Shown here piece after piece: positions 34,823-43,938 of a stretch of DNA of 64,000 nucleotides. The notes under the pieces were generated by a model, which was given only the letters and a program-made list of their open reading frames with translations, was not told the DNA's origin and did not search any database. Origin of the DNA: Clostridium sp. CM027. Its GTDB lineage: Bacteria > Bacillota > Clostridia > Clostridiales > Clostridiaceae. Position 1 is the first letter of the stretch, and each line of letters starts with the position of its first letter. The position numbers and the translations under genes are program-made. Location of the stretch: contig NZ_CP077725.1 in NCBI RefSeq assembly GCF_024730565.1, forward strand, positions 62,001 through 126,000, in the 5' to 3' direction.

Positions 34823-36433
34823 ATGTATACAGCAGAAATGAGGGGGCTAATAAAGAAGGTAGAGGCCACCCGTTCCCAAAGATTGGGAGTTCAGTTTCCG
34901 AGAATGAGTCCCCAAGAAAAAGAAGATATATTAAAGGAAAATTATCCTGATTATAGAGATAATGAATTCAAAAATCTAAGTTTAGGGCCAAACAAAGGAT
35001 CAAAGGTTCCCCTAGAGTTGGCGGATATTATTGAAGCTAAAAGTAGACTTCAAGATCTGGACATGGATTTAACTAAAGTAAACTATGACGTGGATGTGTT
35101 GATAATAGGTGGGGGAGGAGCTGGAGCATCGGCAGCCCTAGAGGCTCACAAAAAAGGCGCCAATGTATTGATTACCACAAAATTACGTTTCGGTGACGCT
35201 AATACGATGATGGCCGAAGGGGGGATCCAGGCTGCTGATAAGCCAGAAGATTCTCCTGCGAAACACTACATGGATGTAATGGGTGGCGGACACTTTACTA
35301 ACAAAAAAGAACTTGTTAATGCCCTTGTAAAGGATGCTCCGGGAGCAATCAAATGGTTAAATGACCTTGGGGTAATGTTTGATAAAGAAGAGGATGGCAC
35401 AATGGTTACTACCCACGGAGGTGGAACCTCGAGAAAGAGGATGCACGCCGCTGCCGACTATTCGGGAGCTGAGATCATGCGTGTGCTTAGGGATGAAGTG
35501 ATTAACAAAGGGATTGAAGTGGTGGAATTTTCACCTGCTGTGGAGATCCTATTAGACAAGGATGGTAAAGCTGCTGGAGCCGTATTATTCAATCTTGAAA
35601 CAGAGGAATATTTAATCGCAAGGGCTAAAACAGTTATTATAACCACGGGAGGTGCTGGAAGACTTCACTATCAGGGTTTTCCAACATCAAATCATTATGG
35701 TGCAACAGCGGATGGACTTGTTTTGGGATACAGAGCCGGAGCAGAACTTGTCTTCGCAGATGCTGTGCAGTATCACCCTACTGGGGTAGCATACCCTTCT
35801 CAAATTTTTGGGGCACTTGTTACGGAGAAGGTCCGTAGTTTAGGGGCAACACCTCTAAATATCCATGGTGAGCAATTTACTTATCATCTTGAAACAAGAG
35901 ATGTGGAAACATCTGCAATCATTAGAGAATGTCATGTAAGAAATAATGGTATTGAGACACCTTTAGGGGTAAAGGGTGTATGGTTGGATACTCCTTTAAT
36001 CGAAATCATCAATGGGGAAGGAACGATTGAGAAAAGACTTCCTGCCATGCTGAGGATGTATCAAAAATTTGGTATTGATATGAGAAAAGAGCCAATTCTC
36101 GTATATCCTACCCTTCATTACCAAAACGGAGGACTTTTAATTGATGAAAACGGTCAAACCAAGGTAGAAAACCTTTATGTGGCAGGAGAAGCTTCAGGAG
36201 GGATACACGGTAGAAACAGATTGATGGGTAATTCACTATTAGATATTATTGTTTTCGGACGTAGGACAGGGTTCCATGCAGGTGAAAAGTGCAAAGTGGT
36301 TAAAGTAAAAGAACTGAGCCTTGACCATGTTAAAGAATACCACAAAAGCCTTGAGGAAAACGGTGTGAATACAGACAAGATTTCTCCTGTACTACTGCCC
36401 CATTATACCCATGGAAGAGAAAATGATAAATAA
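34823..36433 (+). CDS. Soluble fumarate reductase/succinate dehydrogenase flavoprotein
   Basis: A 536-residue flavoprotein of the FrdA/SdhA/TfrA family. An unusual N-terminal extension of about 88 residues precedes the FAD motif VDVLIIGGGGAGASAALEA. The site that holds the covalent-FAD His in membrane Sdh/Frd reads DANTMMAEGG, with Asn127 aligned to that His, so the FAD is probably non-covalent. The substrate-site signatures are present: THGGGTSRKR, QYHPTG (His318), VTEKVRSLGA and HGRNRLMGNSLLD. No membrane anchor gene is nearby. Its bases look richer in G and C than the ATPase or min genes, which might hint at transfer. Fumarate is the best substrate guess, given malic enzyme and fumarase downstream. 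Confidence 0.82.
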   Translation: MYTAEMRGLIKKVEATRSQRLGVQFPRMSPQEKEDILKENYPDYRDNEFKNLSLGPNKGSKVPLELADIIEAKSRLQDLDMDLTKVNYDVDVLIIGGGGAGASAALEAHKKGANVLITTKLRFGDANTMMAEGGIQAADKPEDSPAKHYMDVMGGGHFTNKKELVNALVKDAPGAIKWLNDLGVMFDKEEDGTMVTTHGGGTSRKRMHAAADYSGAEIMRVLRDEVINKGIEVVEFSPAVEILLDKDGKAAGAVLFNLETEEYLIARAKTVIITTGGAGRLHYQGFPTSNHYGATADGLVLGYRAGAELVFADAVQYHPTGVAYPSQIFGALVTEKVRSLGATPLNIHGEQFTYHLETRDVETSAIIRECHVRNNGIETPLGVKGVWLDTPLIEIINGEGTIEKRLPAMLRMYQKFGIDMRKEPILVYPTLHYQNGGLLIDENGQTKVENLYVAGEASGGIHGRNRLMGNSLLDIIVFGRRTGFHAGEKCKVVKVKELSLDHVKEYHKSLEENGVNTDKISPVLLPHYTHGRENDK

Positions 36434-36668
36434 TATTATTTAGTTTGATTTTTACTATGAATAAGAGTATTTATTTTTCGTAACAAAAATAGAGTTAATA
36501 TTTATAAAATCAATTGACGTAGTAGATTTAAAGGTGGTGATATGAACAGTAAAATACATAATTAGCATGTTGAATTCTTCATAAAATTATATTGGGTTAT
36601 GTCGGTAGGAAATATTAAAATAGTTATTGTCATAATAAAGAATAAAACAAAAAAGGAGAATGAAAAAT

Positions 36669-37841
36669 ATGAATATTAAAGAAGAAGCAATGAAATTACA
36701 TAGACAATGGAGAGGTAAAATTGAGGTGATTTCTGCAGTGCCAGTAAAAACTAAGGAAGATCTTTCAATAGCTTATACACCGGGGGTTGCAGAGCCTTGT
36801 CTTGAAATTTCAAAAAATATAGATTTATCATATGAGCTTACAAGAAGATGGAACCTTGTAGGCGTTATAACAGATGGTACTGCCGTTTTAGGTTTAGGTG
36901 ATATAGGACCAGAGGCTGCAATGCCAGTAATGGAAGGTAAATGTGTACTATTCAAAGCATTTGGAGATGTTGATGCTTTTCCTTTATGTCTAAAAACTAA
37001 AGATGTTGATGAAATTGTAAGAACGGTTAGTTTACTTCAAGGTAGTTTTGGTGGTATTAATTTAGAGGATATAAGTGGACCTAGATGTTTTGAAATCGAA
37101 AGGAAACTAAAAGAAGTATGTGATATCCCAATTTTCCACGATGATCAACATGGAACAGCTATTGTTGTTGCTTCTGGTGTAATTAATGCTCTAAAATTAG
37201 TAAAGAAGAATATGCAGGATGTTAAAGTTGTAGTAAACGGTTCAGGAGCTGCAGGTATTGCTTGTGCAAAATTATTAATGAGTATGGGAGCAAAAAATGT
37301 TATTCTTTGTGATAGAAAAGGTGCCATCTATGAAGGAAGAGAAAATTTAGGTGGAGAAAAAACTTTGATGGCAACGATTACAAATAAAGAAAAAGTACGT
37401 GGTACATTAAAGGAAGTTATTGTTGGAGCGGACGTGTTCATAGGAGTATCGGATGCTAACCAAGTAAGCCAAGATATGGTAAAGACTATGGCGAAAGATT
37501 CTATACTATTTGCTATGGCTAATCCAGTACCTGAAATTTTACCATCTTTAGCAAAAGAAGCCGGTGCAAGAGTTGTTGGTACTGGAAGATCAGATTTTCC
37601 AAATCAAATAAACAACCTATTAGCATTCCCAGGAATATTTAGAGGTACATTAGATGTTAGAGCAAGTGATATCAATAATGAGATGAAGATTGCCGCAGCA
37701 AATGCTTTAGCGGAGCTTGTGAGTGATGAAGATTTAAATGAAGACTATGTTATTCCACTACCATTTGATCCAAGAGTTGCAAAAGCCGTAGCTGAAGCTG
37801 TTATGGAAGCTGCTAGAAAATCTGGAGTAGCTAGAATATAA
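36669..37841 (+). CDS. NAD(P)-dependent malic enzyme
   Basis: Interconverts malate and pyruvate plus CO2. The 390-residue bacterial short form has SIAYTPGVAEPC, DGTAVLGLGDIGPEAAMPVM, the metal-binding FHDDQHGTAIVVASG and the nucleotide-binding VNGSGAAGIACAKLL, followed by GRSDFPNQINN. ATG 36669 is ten bases after AAAAGGAG; an in-frame ATG at 36660 is only one base from the site and unlikely. In this context it would supply malate from pyruvate by reductive carboxylation, or run the reverse way on malate. About 230 AT-rich bases separate it from the flavoprotein gene, so a separate promoter is possible. Confidence 0.93.
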   Translation: MNIKEEAMKLHRQWRGKIEVISAVPVKTKEDLSIAYTPGVAEPCLEISKNIDLSYELTRRWNLVGVITDGTAVLGLGDIGPEAAMPVMEGKCVLFKAFGDVDAFPLCLKTKDVDEIVRTVSLLQGSFGGINLEDISGPRCFEIERKLKEVCDIPIFHDDQHGTAIVVASGVINALKLVKKNMQDVKVVVNGSGAAGIACAKLLMSMGAKNVILCDRKGAIYEGRENLGGEKTLMATITNKEKVRGTLKEVIVGADVFIGVSDANQVSQDMVKTMAKDSILFAMANPVPEILPSLAKEAGARVVGTGRSDFPNQINNLLAFPGIFRGTLDVRASDINNEMKIAAANALAELVSDEDLNEDYVIPLPFDPRVAKAVAEAVMEAARKSGVARI

Positions 37842-37850
37842 TAATAATAA

Positions 37851-37882
37851 TAAAAGCTGTTCAAAATTTTTGAACAGCTTTT
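37851..37882 (+). terminator. Hairpin between malic enzyme and fumarase genes
   Basis: TAAAAGCTGTTCAAAA pairs with TTGAACAGCTTTTA, with only a short T-run after it. It probably acts as a partial terminator or processing stem, since the fumarase genes follow with a good ribosome binding site. Confidence 0.6.
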
Positions 37883-37915
37883 ACAAGAAAAATATTTGGA
37901 AGGAGTTGTGGATTC

Positions 37916-38758
37916 ATGCGTAAAGTAGATGTAAAAGAAATTGAAAATGCTTTAAAAGATATGAGTATAAAGACTAATTTTTATGTGGGAGAAGACGTAT
38001 TAGATGCCTTTCATAAATTCCAAAAGGAAGAAACATCTCCGGTAGGAAGAGATATTATAGCCAATTTGTTGAAAAATGCTGAAATTGCAAAAACTGATCA
38101 AGTACCAATTTGTCAGGATACAGGTATGGCTGTAGTATTTGTAGAAGTAGGTCAAGAAGTTCAGTTAATCGGCGGAAATATTACAGATGCCATTAACGAA
38201 GGTGTACGACGTGGATATAAAGAGGGATTTTTAAGAAAATCTGTTGTAGAAGATCCTTTAAAACGAAAAAATACAGGGGATAATACTCCGGCTGTGATAT
38301 ATTATGATATTGTACCAGGGGATAAAGTCAAAGTAACTATAGCCCCAAAAGGTTTTGGCAGTGAGAATATGAGTAGATTAAAAATGCTTAAACCATCAGA
38401 TGGTTTAGCAGGTGTACTTGATTTTGTTGTAGAAGCCGTTTCACTTGCAGGTCCAAATCCATGTCCACCTATTGTTGTAGGTGTTGGAATTGGTGGCACA
38501 TCTGATAAGGCAATGTATCTTGCCAAGAAGGCCTTAACAAGAGATATTGGTAGCCATAATGAAACAGAGCATTTAAAAGAAATTGAATTAACTTTACTAG
38601 AACAAATTAATGCACTAGGCATAGGACCTCAAGGACTAGGGGGAAATACCACAGCCCTTGCTGTAAATGTGGAAGCTTTTGCAACACATATTGCTGGATT
38701 ACCTGTGGCAGTAAATATTAACTGTCATGTGGCAAGACATGCAGTAACAATTATATAG
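37916..38758 (+). CDS. Class I fumarate hydratase, alpha subunit
   Basis: The catalytic 4Fe-4S-containing half of the two-subunit, oxygen-sensitive fumarase that interconverts malate and fumarate. The 280-residue product has the cluster ligand Cys in VPICQDTGMA, the central PSDGLAGVLDFVVEA region, GIGGTSDKAMYLAKKAL and the C-terminal GLGGNTTALAVNVE and INCHVARH, with further Cys ligands. AAGGAG precedes the ATG. Homologous tartrate dehydratase alpha subunits look alike; the malic enzyme and fumarate reductase neighbours favour fumarase. The beta subunit gene follows after 12 bases. Confidence 0.93.
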   Translation: MRKVDVKEIENALKDMSIKTNFYVGEDVLDAFHKFQKEETSPVGRDIIANLLKNAEIAKTDQVPICQDTGMAVVFVEVGQEVQLIGGNITDAINEGVRRGYKEGFLRKSVVEDPLKRKNTGDNTPAVIYYDIVPGDKVKVTIAPKGFGSENMSRLKMLKPSDGLAGVLDFVVEAVSLAGPNPCPPIVVGVGIGGTSDKAMYLAKKALTRDIGSHNETEHLKEIELTLLEQINALGIGPQGLGGNTTALAVNVEAFATHIAGLPVAVNINCHVARHAVTII

Positions 38759-38770
38759 GGAGGGGAAAAG

Positions 38771-39322
38771 ATGGAAATCAAACATATATCTACTCCTTTA
38801 ACACAGGAGAAGTTGAAGGATTTAAAATCGGGAGATAGTGTTTTAATATCAGGAACCATGTATACAGGTAGAGATGCAGCTCATCAGAGACTAGTAGACG
38901 CAATTAATAATGGGGATGAGTTACCTTTTGATCCTAAAGATGCCATTATATACTATGTGGGACCTGCTCCAACTAAACCTGGAAATGTAATAGGTTCTGC
39001 TGGTCCAACTACTAGTTATAGAATGGATGATTTGACTGTTCCATTGCTTCAACTAGGTCTTACTGGAATGATTGGGAAAGGGCTTAGAAGTCAAACTGTA
39101 GTAGATTCAATGCAGAAAAATGGCGCAATTTATTTTGCTGCAATAGGAGGAGCTGGAGCTCTTATTGCTAATACAATAAAAGAATGCGAAATTATTGCTT
39201 TTGAAGATTTGGGTCCAGAAGCCGTTCGTAAACTGACGGTAGTGGATTTTCCGGCTGTGGTTATAATAGACACCAAAGGCAATAATCTTTATGAAACAGA
39301 AAGAATAAAATATCAGAAATAA
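38771..39322 (+). CDS. Class I fumarate hydratase, beta subunit
   Basis: The swivelling beta domain completes the active site of the alpha subunit. The 183-residue product has the features of the family: ISGTMYTGRDAAHQRL, YYVGPAPTKPGNVIGSAGPT, TSYRMDDLTV and the GMIGKG loop. AGGGAGGGG lies five bases before the ATG. As the last gene of the block it ends at a clear terminator. In bacteria with single-chain class I fumarases these two parts are fused; here they are separate, as is usual in clostridia. Confidence 0.93.
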   Translation: MEIKHISTPLTQEKLKDLKSGDSVLISGTMYTGRDAAHQRLVDAINNGDELPFDPKDAIIYYVGPAPTKPGNVIGSAGPTTSYRMDDLTVPLLQLGLTGMIGKGLRSQTVVDSMQKNGAIYFAAIGGAGALIANTIKECEIIAFEDLGPEAVRKLTVVDFPAVVIIDTKGNNLYETERIKYQK

Positions 39323-39327
39323 AAAAT

Positions 39328-39366
39328 AAAAACTGTATTGGGAAATTCCAATACAGTTTTTATTTC
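39328..39366 (+). terminator. Terminator after the fumarase genes
   Basis: AAAACTGTATTGG and CCAATACAGTTTT enclose GAAATT and are followed by TTATTT. It closes the block that begins with hdrB. Confidence 0.88.
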
Positions 39367-39486
39367 TTTGAAAGAAATTTATTTTAAATATAAAAGACTA
39401 TTAAAAATTAAAAGATATGTTAATAGGCAACGTTTATATTAAAAAACAATAAAAGTTTTGTGTCACCTTTTTGCCATTTTAGGCAT

Positions 39487-39519
39487 AAAAAAAGACTTTC
39501 AAGAAATACTTGAAAGCCT
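39487..39519 (-). terminator. Terminator of tRNA-Leu(CAA)
   Basis: On the minus strand CTTTCAAG (39516-39509) pairs with CTTGAAAG (39503-39496) around five bases, followed by a run of T (plus-strand A-run near 39487-39493). Confidence 0.8.
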
Positions 39520-39521
39520 TA

Positions 39522-39608
39522 TGGTGCCGAAGGCGGGAATCGAACCCGCACGGTATTGCTACCTCTGGATTTTGAGTCCAGCGCGTCTGCCAGTTCCACC
39601 ACTTCGGC
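39522..39608 (-). tRNA. tRNA-Leu (anticodon CAA)
   Basis: On the minus strand it starts GCCGAAG and ends CTTCGGC-A-CCA. The anticodon arm CTGGA-CTCAAAA-TCCAG gives CAA. The long variable arm and the TTCGATT T-loop are class II Leu features. CCA is encoded. It is monocistronic, with a terminator behind it, and convergent to the fumarase genes. Confidence 0.95.
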
Positions 39609-39890
39609 ATGTCTGACAATATGAATTCTAACATATATTTATAATTAATGCAATAGTTATAGTATATTTTTATTAATAAATTTTATATCTTAATAGATAA
39701 AGGTTTTATGTTAAGTATTAATGTGTTGAAATAAAATTACATAAATAAAACTATTTATAATAGAAGTAATATATTGAATTAATAGCCACATAATGCTAAA
39801 ATCAAAAGTAAGTTGTATATATTAAACATTAATTTTTAGATTTTATTTAAAAGTCTAAAAGGAGGAATAACAAAATAAGGAGGGATTTCA
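39609..39890 (+). other. AT-rich leader of the nucleotidase gene, no gene seen
   Basis: No reading frame or RNA gene is recognisable. Near its end are two Shine-Dalgarno-like sites, AAAGGAGG (39858-39865) and AAGGAGGG (39877-39884); only the second is correctly placed for the TTG at 39891. Confidence 0.5.
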
Positions 39891-42800
39891 TTGCTTAGAA
39901 AGAAACAGAAAAGAATACTTAGCTGGATACTATCGTTAGCATTAATATTATTTAATTTTAACGGTGTTATTGGAACTAAAATTGTAGAGGCGGCTGGAAT
40001 TGATACATCGACAAATGTAACCGTTGCCAGAAAGAGCTTGGAACCAAATGCATTTACTCTAGGAATTGGACAAGTAACGTCTCCATCAGTAGCTCCAGTT
40101 AATGCTACAAATAAAACATTTGATATAGTAGAAATTACAGATTTTCATGGACAACTTTTGGATTCAACTAATACAAAACCTGTAGGAGCTGCATTAGCAA
40201 AAGTAGTTAAAGACGTGAAAACTGCAAATCCTGGAAGAACACTTATCATTGGTGGAGGAGATCTATATCAAGGAACACCCACCTCTAATGTACTAAGAGG
40301 AGTTCCAGTTCAAAAGGTGTTATCAAATATGGGAATGGAAGTTACAGCTTTAGGCAATCATGAGTTTGATTGGGGACTTGATATAATTAATACTGAAACT
40401 ATGATTGGTGCAAATTACAACATTGTTTGTGCTAATATGTATAAAAAAGGGACAAGCAATAGACCATATCAGCCTTATAAGATAATTACTAAGGATGGTG
40501 TTAAAATAGCAGTAATAGGAGCAATACTTAAGGAAGCTCCAGGTATAATTATGCCAGCTTTAGTAGATCCTTTTGATTTTAGGGACCCAGCTACAGAAAT
40601 TAATATAGTTGCAAAGGAAATCAGAGATGGAAATCTAGCTGATATAGTACTAGCAGATGTACATGATGGTGGTTCATCGCTTAATACTATGGTTAATAAA
40701 TTACATGGCGTAGATGCGGTATTTGGTGGACATACACATAGTATTGGTGATGTTGTAAACAAAGATGCAGATGGGTTGGACGTACCTACATTAATAGCAG
40801 CGGCTACTGGTAAAGGTTTTATAAATTTAAAGATTACTGTAGACTCTACAAACAAAATAGTAGGTTTCTCACCTAAAGGTTCAAACTGGAAAGGACTTAC
40901 AGTGACAACTACATCAGCAACAGACCCAGATTGTAAGAAAATTGTTGATGATGCAAGTACGTCATTACTTCCAATATTTAATGAAGTAATTGGAACTAAT
41001 GACAATGCTTTAACTAAGAGCCAAGTTGACTCACCTTATGGAGAATCTCAACTTGGAAATTGGATGGCAGATGTTGTAAAGAACTATTCAAAATCACCAG
41101 CAGAGGTGGGAATGGTGAATAACGGAGGGATTAGATTAAGTCCAATTCCATCAGGCGATATAACTGTTGGAACAATATTTAATATAATGCCATTTGATAA
41201 TACGATTTGTACTACAATCATGACGGGGGCACAGCTAAAATTCATTTTTGAACAAGCTGTTCAAAATGATGGCAAAGGAATACAAATTTCTGGAGTTAAA
41301 TTTGTATATGATTCTTCAAAACCGTCGTATAAACCAGCTGTAGTAGATGCAAATGGGACAGTCACAACACCAGAAATACCAGGTCAAAGGGTCCTTAGCA
41401 TGATAAGAGAAAGCAATGGCACAGTTGTTAAGGATACAGACACACTAAAAGTAAATGCACCAGATTTTGTTGCTACTGGAGGGGACACATTTACAGGATT
41501 CTTAGCACCTGAGATAGTAGCTAGTTTAGTAGATTCGCATGAAAATGTAAGAGACGCTTTAAATGCTGATGTTAGAGATAAGGGCAAGATGACAGTTGTA
41601 ATGAAAAATAGAATAGACAATCAAATGAAAGATGTAGATACTGAAGCAACTATCTCAGTAGTAGCAACTTCAGATGTACACGGAAATGTTCTAAACTTTG
41701 ATTATGGAACAAATGCAGCGCCTTCAAAAGGACAGGGACTCGCAAAGGTTTCAACTTATGTTAAGGGCTTAAGAGCAACTAATCCAAATGTTATGTTAAT
41801 AGATAATGGAGACACTATTCAAGGAACTCCACTTGCTTATTACTATAATATGATAGATAAAACCACAACTTATCCAATGTCAGCAGTTATGGGAGCAATG
41901 GGATATGACAGCTGGACTCTAGGGAATCACGAATTTAACTATGGACTTGAAGTATTAAATAGAATTAAGGATGATGCGAAGGATCAAGGTATCGACGTGT
42001 TATCTGCTAATACTTACAAAGCTGATAATAAAAATTTTGTTAAACCATATACTATGAAGTCTTTTGTAGTTAATGGCAAAACAATTAGCGTAGCGGTACT
42101 TGGACTTACAACAAAAACTATATCTAGTTGGGAGGATCCAGCTCATTATGATGGATTACATTTTAATGATTTAGTAGACGAAGCTAAAAAATGGGTTCCA
42201 GTAGTAAAGGCAGATGGAGCAGATGTAATAATAGTAGCTGCACATACTGGAGAAGAAGGAGTAGCAGATATTATTCCGGAAAATCAAGCTAAGGCATTGG
42301 CTACTCAAGTAAGTGGGATAGATGCTATAGTTGCAGGACATGCGCATAGTACTTTAAATGACATCAATTTAAAAAATCCAGAAGGCAAAGTGGTTCCAAT
42401 ATTAGAACCAGGTAAATGGGCACAAAACGTTTCACAAATTGATATAGCGGTTAATGCTGCAGGAATTGTTACAGGATTAACTACTAAAAATGTAGCTATG
42501 GACACTATCGCTGAAGATCATGATATAACAGCTTTAATTGCACCATATCAAGCTAAAACTTTAGAATATACTTCAACAATACTTGGACAATCTAAGGGAG
42601 AATATAAAGGCAATAAGCAAATTACTGAACCAACTGAAATAATGGAGTTAATAAACAAAGTTCAAGCTGGTGCAGCTGGAACACAACTCTCAATAGCAGC
42701 TCCACTAAGTTTATCATCATATATTCCAAAGGGTGATATTACTATTAAAGATATTATGGGCGTATATGTATACGAGAATTTTCTTTATGGAGTGAAGATG

Positions 42801-43811
42801 AATGGAAAACAAATAAAAGATTGGATTGAATATACAGTAAGATACTACAAACGAACATCAGGTTCAACAGATCCAATAGTTAAGGACGCAGATCTTAATA
42901 TTGCAGATTATAACTTGGATCAATTGTACGGAGCAAGTTATGACATCGACTTAACAGAGCCAGCAGGAGCAATTGATTCAGTTACTAAAAAAATGATATC
43001 TGGAAACAGAATTAAGAACTTAAAGTTTAATGGAAGAGTGATTAAGGATTCAGATGTATTTACAGTTGCAATAAACAACTATAGATACAACGGCGGCGGA
43101 GGATTCATGGCTGCTGCTGGAATAAGTAGCGTTGATACATCTTTAGTTACTTATAATTCAGCTAAGGCTCTAGGTGATGATGGTCAGGTTAGAAGTTTAA
43201 TGATGAAATATGTTAAAGATAATAAGACTATAACACCATCTTCAGCAAGAAATTGGAATATATTATCATCATCAATAAAGCAAGAGGTTCCGGTGACTGG
43301 AATATCACTTGAAAAAGCTTATTTTAGCATTGGCCCTAAGATGAGTGAAACCTTAGAGGCAACATTACTACCTGGCAATGCAACAAATAAAAAAGTATCG
43401 TGGAAATCAAGTGATACTTTAGTGGCGTCAGTTGATAATAATGGAAAGGTTACAGGACATAAAATTGGGTTAGCTAAAATAAGTGCTACAACCGATGACG
43501 GGAATTACAAGGACGAATGTACTGTTGCTGTTGTAAGTAAGCCGGTTAATAAAGTTAGAATAAATAAAAAGGATATAATTATAAAAGTAGGCAAAAATGA
43601 AAAATTAACAGCTTTAGTTGGACCGGGAAATTCAGATATTAAGGATGTAATTTGGAAATGTGACAGTTCGATAATAAAAATTATTGAGAAAAATGGAAAG
43701 AGTATTTCAGTAATTGGAATATCTACCGGAAAGGCTAAAGTGACGGTTACTTCACTAGATGGAGGGTATAAGGCGACCTGCGACGTAACTGTTATCGATA
43801 AGAAAAAATAA
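39891..43811 (+). CDS. Secreted double 5'-nucleotidase/2',3'-cyclic phosphodiesterase with Ig-like repeats
   Basis: A 1306-residue extracellular enzyme for salvage of nucleotides. A signal peptide (about 1-35, ending VEAAG) is followed by metallophosphatase domain 1 (DFHGQ at 84-88, GGDLYQG, LGNHEFDWG, GGHTHS), its 5'-nucleotidase C domain, metallophosphatase domain 2 from about 588 (SDVHGN, NGDTIQG, LGNHEFNYG, AGHAHS) and a second C domain to about 1115. Two Big2-type Ig-like repeats (about 1139-1220 and 1222-1305) come last. Both metal sites look complete. There is no LPxTG, S-layer repeat or C-terminal membrane helix, so anchoring may be by the Big2 domains or absent. It starts at TTG after AAGGAGGG. 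Confidence 0.93.
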   Translation: MLRKKQKRILSWILSLALILFNFNGVIGTKIVEAAGIDTSTNVTVARKSLEPNAFTLGIGQVTSPSVAPVNATNKTFDIVEITDFHGQLLDSTNTKPVGAALAKVVKDVKTANPGRTLIIGGGDLYQGTPTSNVLRGVPVQKVLSNMGMEVTALGNHEFDWGLDIINTETMIGANYNIVCANMYKKGTSNRPYQPYKIITKDGVKIAVIGAILKEAPGIIMPALVDPFDFRDPATEINIVAKEIRDGNLADIVLADVHDGGSSLNTMVNKLHGVDAVFGGHTHSIGDVVNKDADGLDVPTLIAAATGKGFINLKITVDSTNKIVGFSPKGSNWKGLTVTTTSATDPDCKKIVDDASTSLLPIFNEVIGTNDNALTKSQVDSPYGESQLGNWMADVVKNYSKSPAEVGMVNNGGIRLSPIPSGDITVGTIFNIMPFDNTICTTIMTGAQLKFIFEQAVQNDGKGIQISGVKFVYDSSKPSYKPAVVDANGTVTTPEIPGQRVLSMIRESNGTVVKDTDTLKVNAPDFVATGGDTFTGFLAPEIVASLVDSHENVRDALNADVRDKGKMTVVMKNRIDNQMKDVDTEATISVVATSDVHGNVLNFDYGTNAAPSKGQGLAKVSTYVKGLRATNPNVMLIDNGDTIQGTPLAYYYNMIDKTTTYPMSAVMGAMGYDSWTLGNHEFNYGLEVLNRIKDDAKDQGIDVLSANTYKADNKNFVKPYTMKSFVVNGKTISVAVLGLTTKTISSWEDPAHYDGLHFNDLVDEAKKWVPVVKADGADVIIVAAHTGEEGVADIIPENQAKALATQVSGIDAIVAGHAHSTLNDINLKNPEGKVVPILEPGKWAQNVSQIDIAVNAAGIVTGLTTKNVAMDTIAEDHDITALIAPYQAKTLEYTSTILGQSKGEYKGNKQITEPTEIMELINKVQAGAAGTQLSIAAPLSLSSYIPKGDITIKDIMGVYVYENFLYGVKMNGKQIKDWIEYTVRYYKRTSGSTDPIVKDADLNIADYNLDQLYGASYDIDLTEPAGAIDSVTKKMISGNRIKNLKFNGRVIKDSDVFTVAINNYRYNGGGGFMAAAGISSVDTSLVTYNSAKALGDDGQVRSLMMKYVKDNKTITPSSARNWNILSSSIKQEVPVTGISLEKAYFSIGPKMSETLEATLLPGNATNKKVSWKSSDTLVASVDNNGKVTGHKIGLAKISATTDDGNYKDECTVAVVSKPVNKVRINKKDIIIKVGKNEKLTALVGPGNSDIKDVIWKCDSSIIKIIEKNGKSISVIGISTGKAKVTVTSLDGGYKATCDVTVIDKKK

Positions 43812-43814
43812 TTT

Positions 43815-43850
43815 TGGCGGCAGGTACATTTGTATCTGCCTTCATTTTAT
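43815..43850 (+). terminator. Terminator after the nucleotidase gene
   Basis: GGCAGGTAC and GTATCTGCC (one mismatch) around ATTT, followed by TTCATTTTATTT. Confidence 0.65.
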
Positions 43851-43938
43851 TTAAATCGTTGATGTTTTTATTGACGAAGTATATTATAATGTAGAATATA
43901 GCACAATATATAAACATACTAGAAAGAAGGGATTTACA

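Noticed and set aside
36541-36565. A 7-codon frame (MNSKIHN) behind AAAGGTGGTG, upstream of malic enzyme
   Set aside because: The ribosome binding site is good, but the frame is too short to support as a gene and nothing links it to malic enzyme control; possibly the stump of a lost gene.
40475-41005. A 176-codon open frame on the minus strand inside the nucleotidase gene
   Set aside because: It lies wholly opposite a well-supported coding region, has no ribosome binding site, and its translation (Ser/Pro/Thr/Ile-rich) is typical of an antisense shadow.
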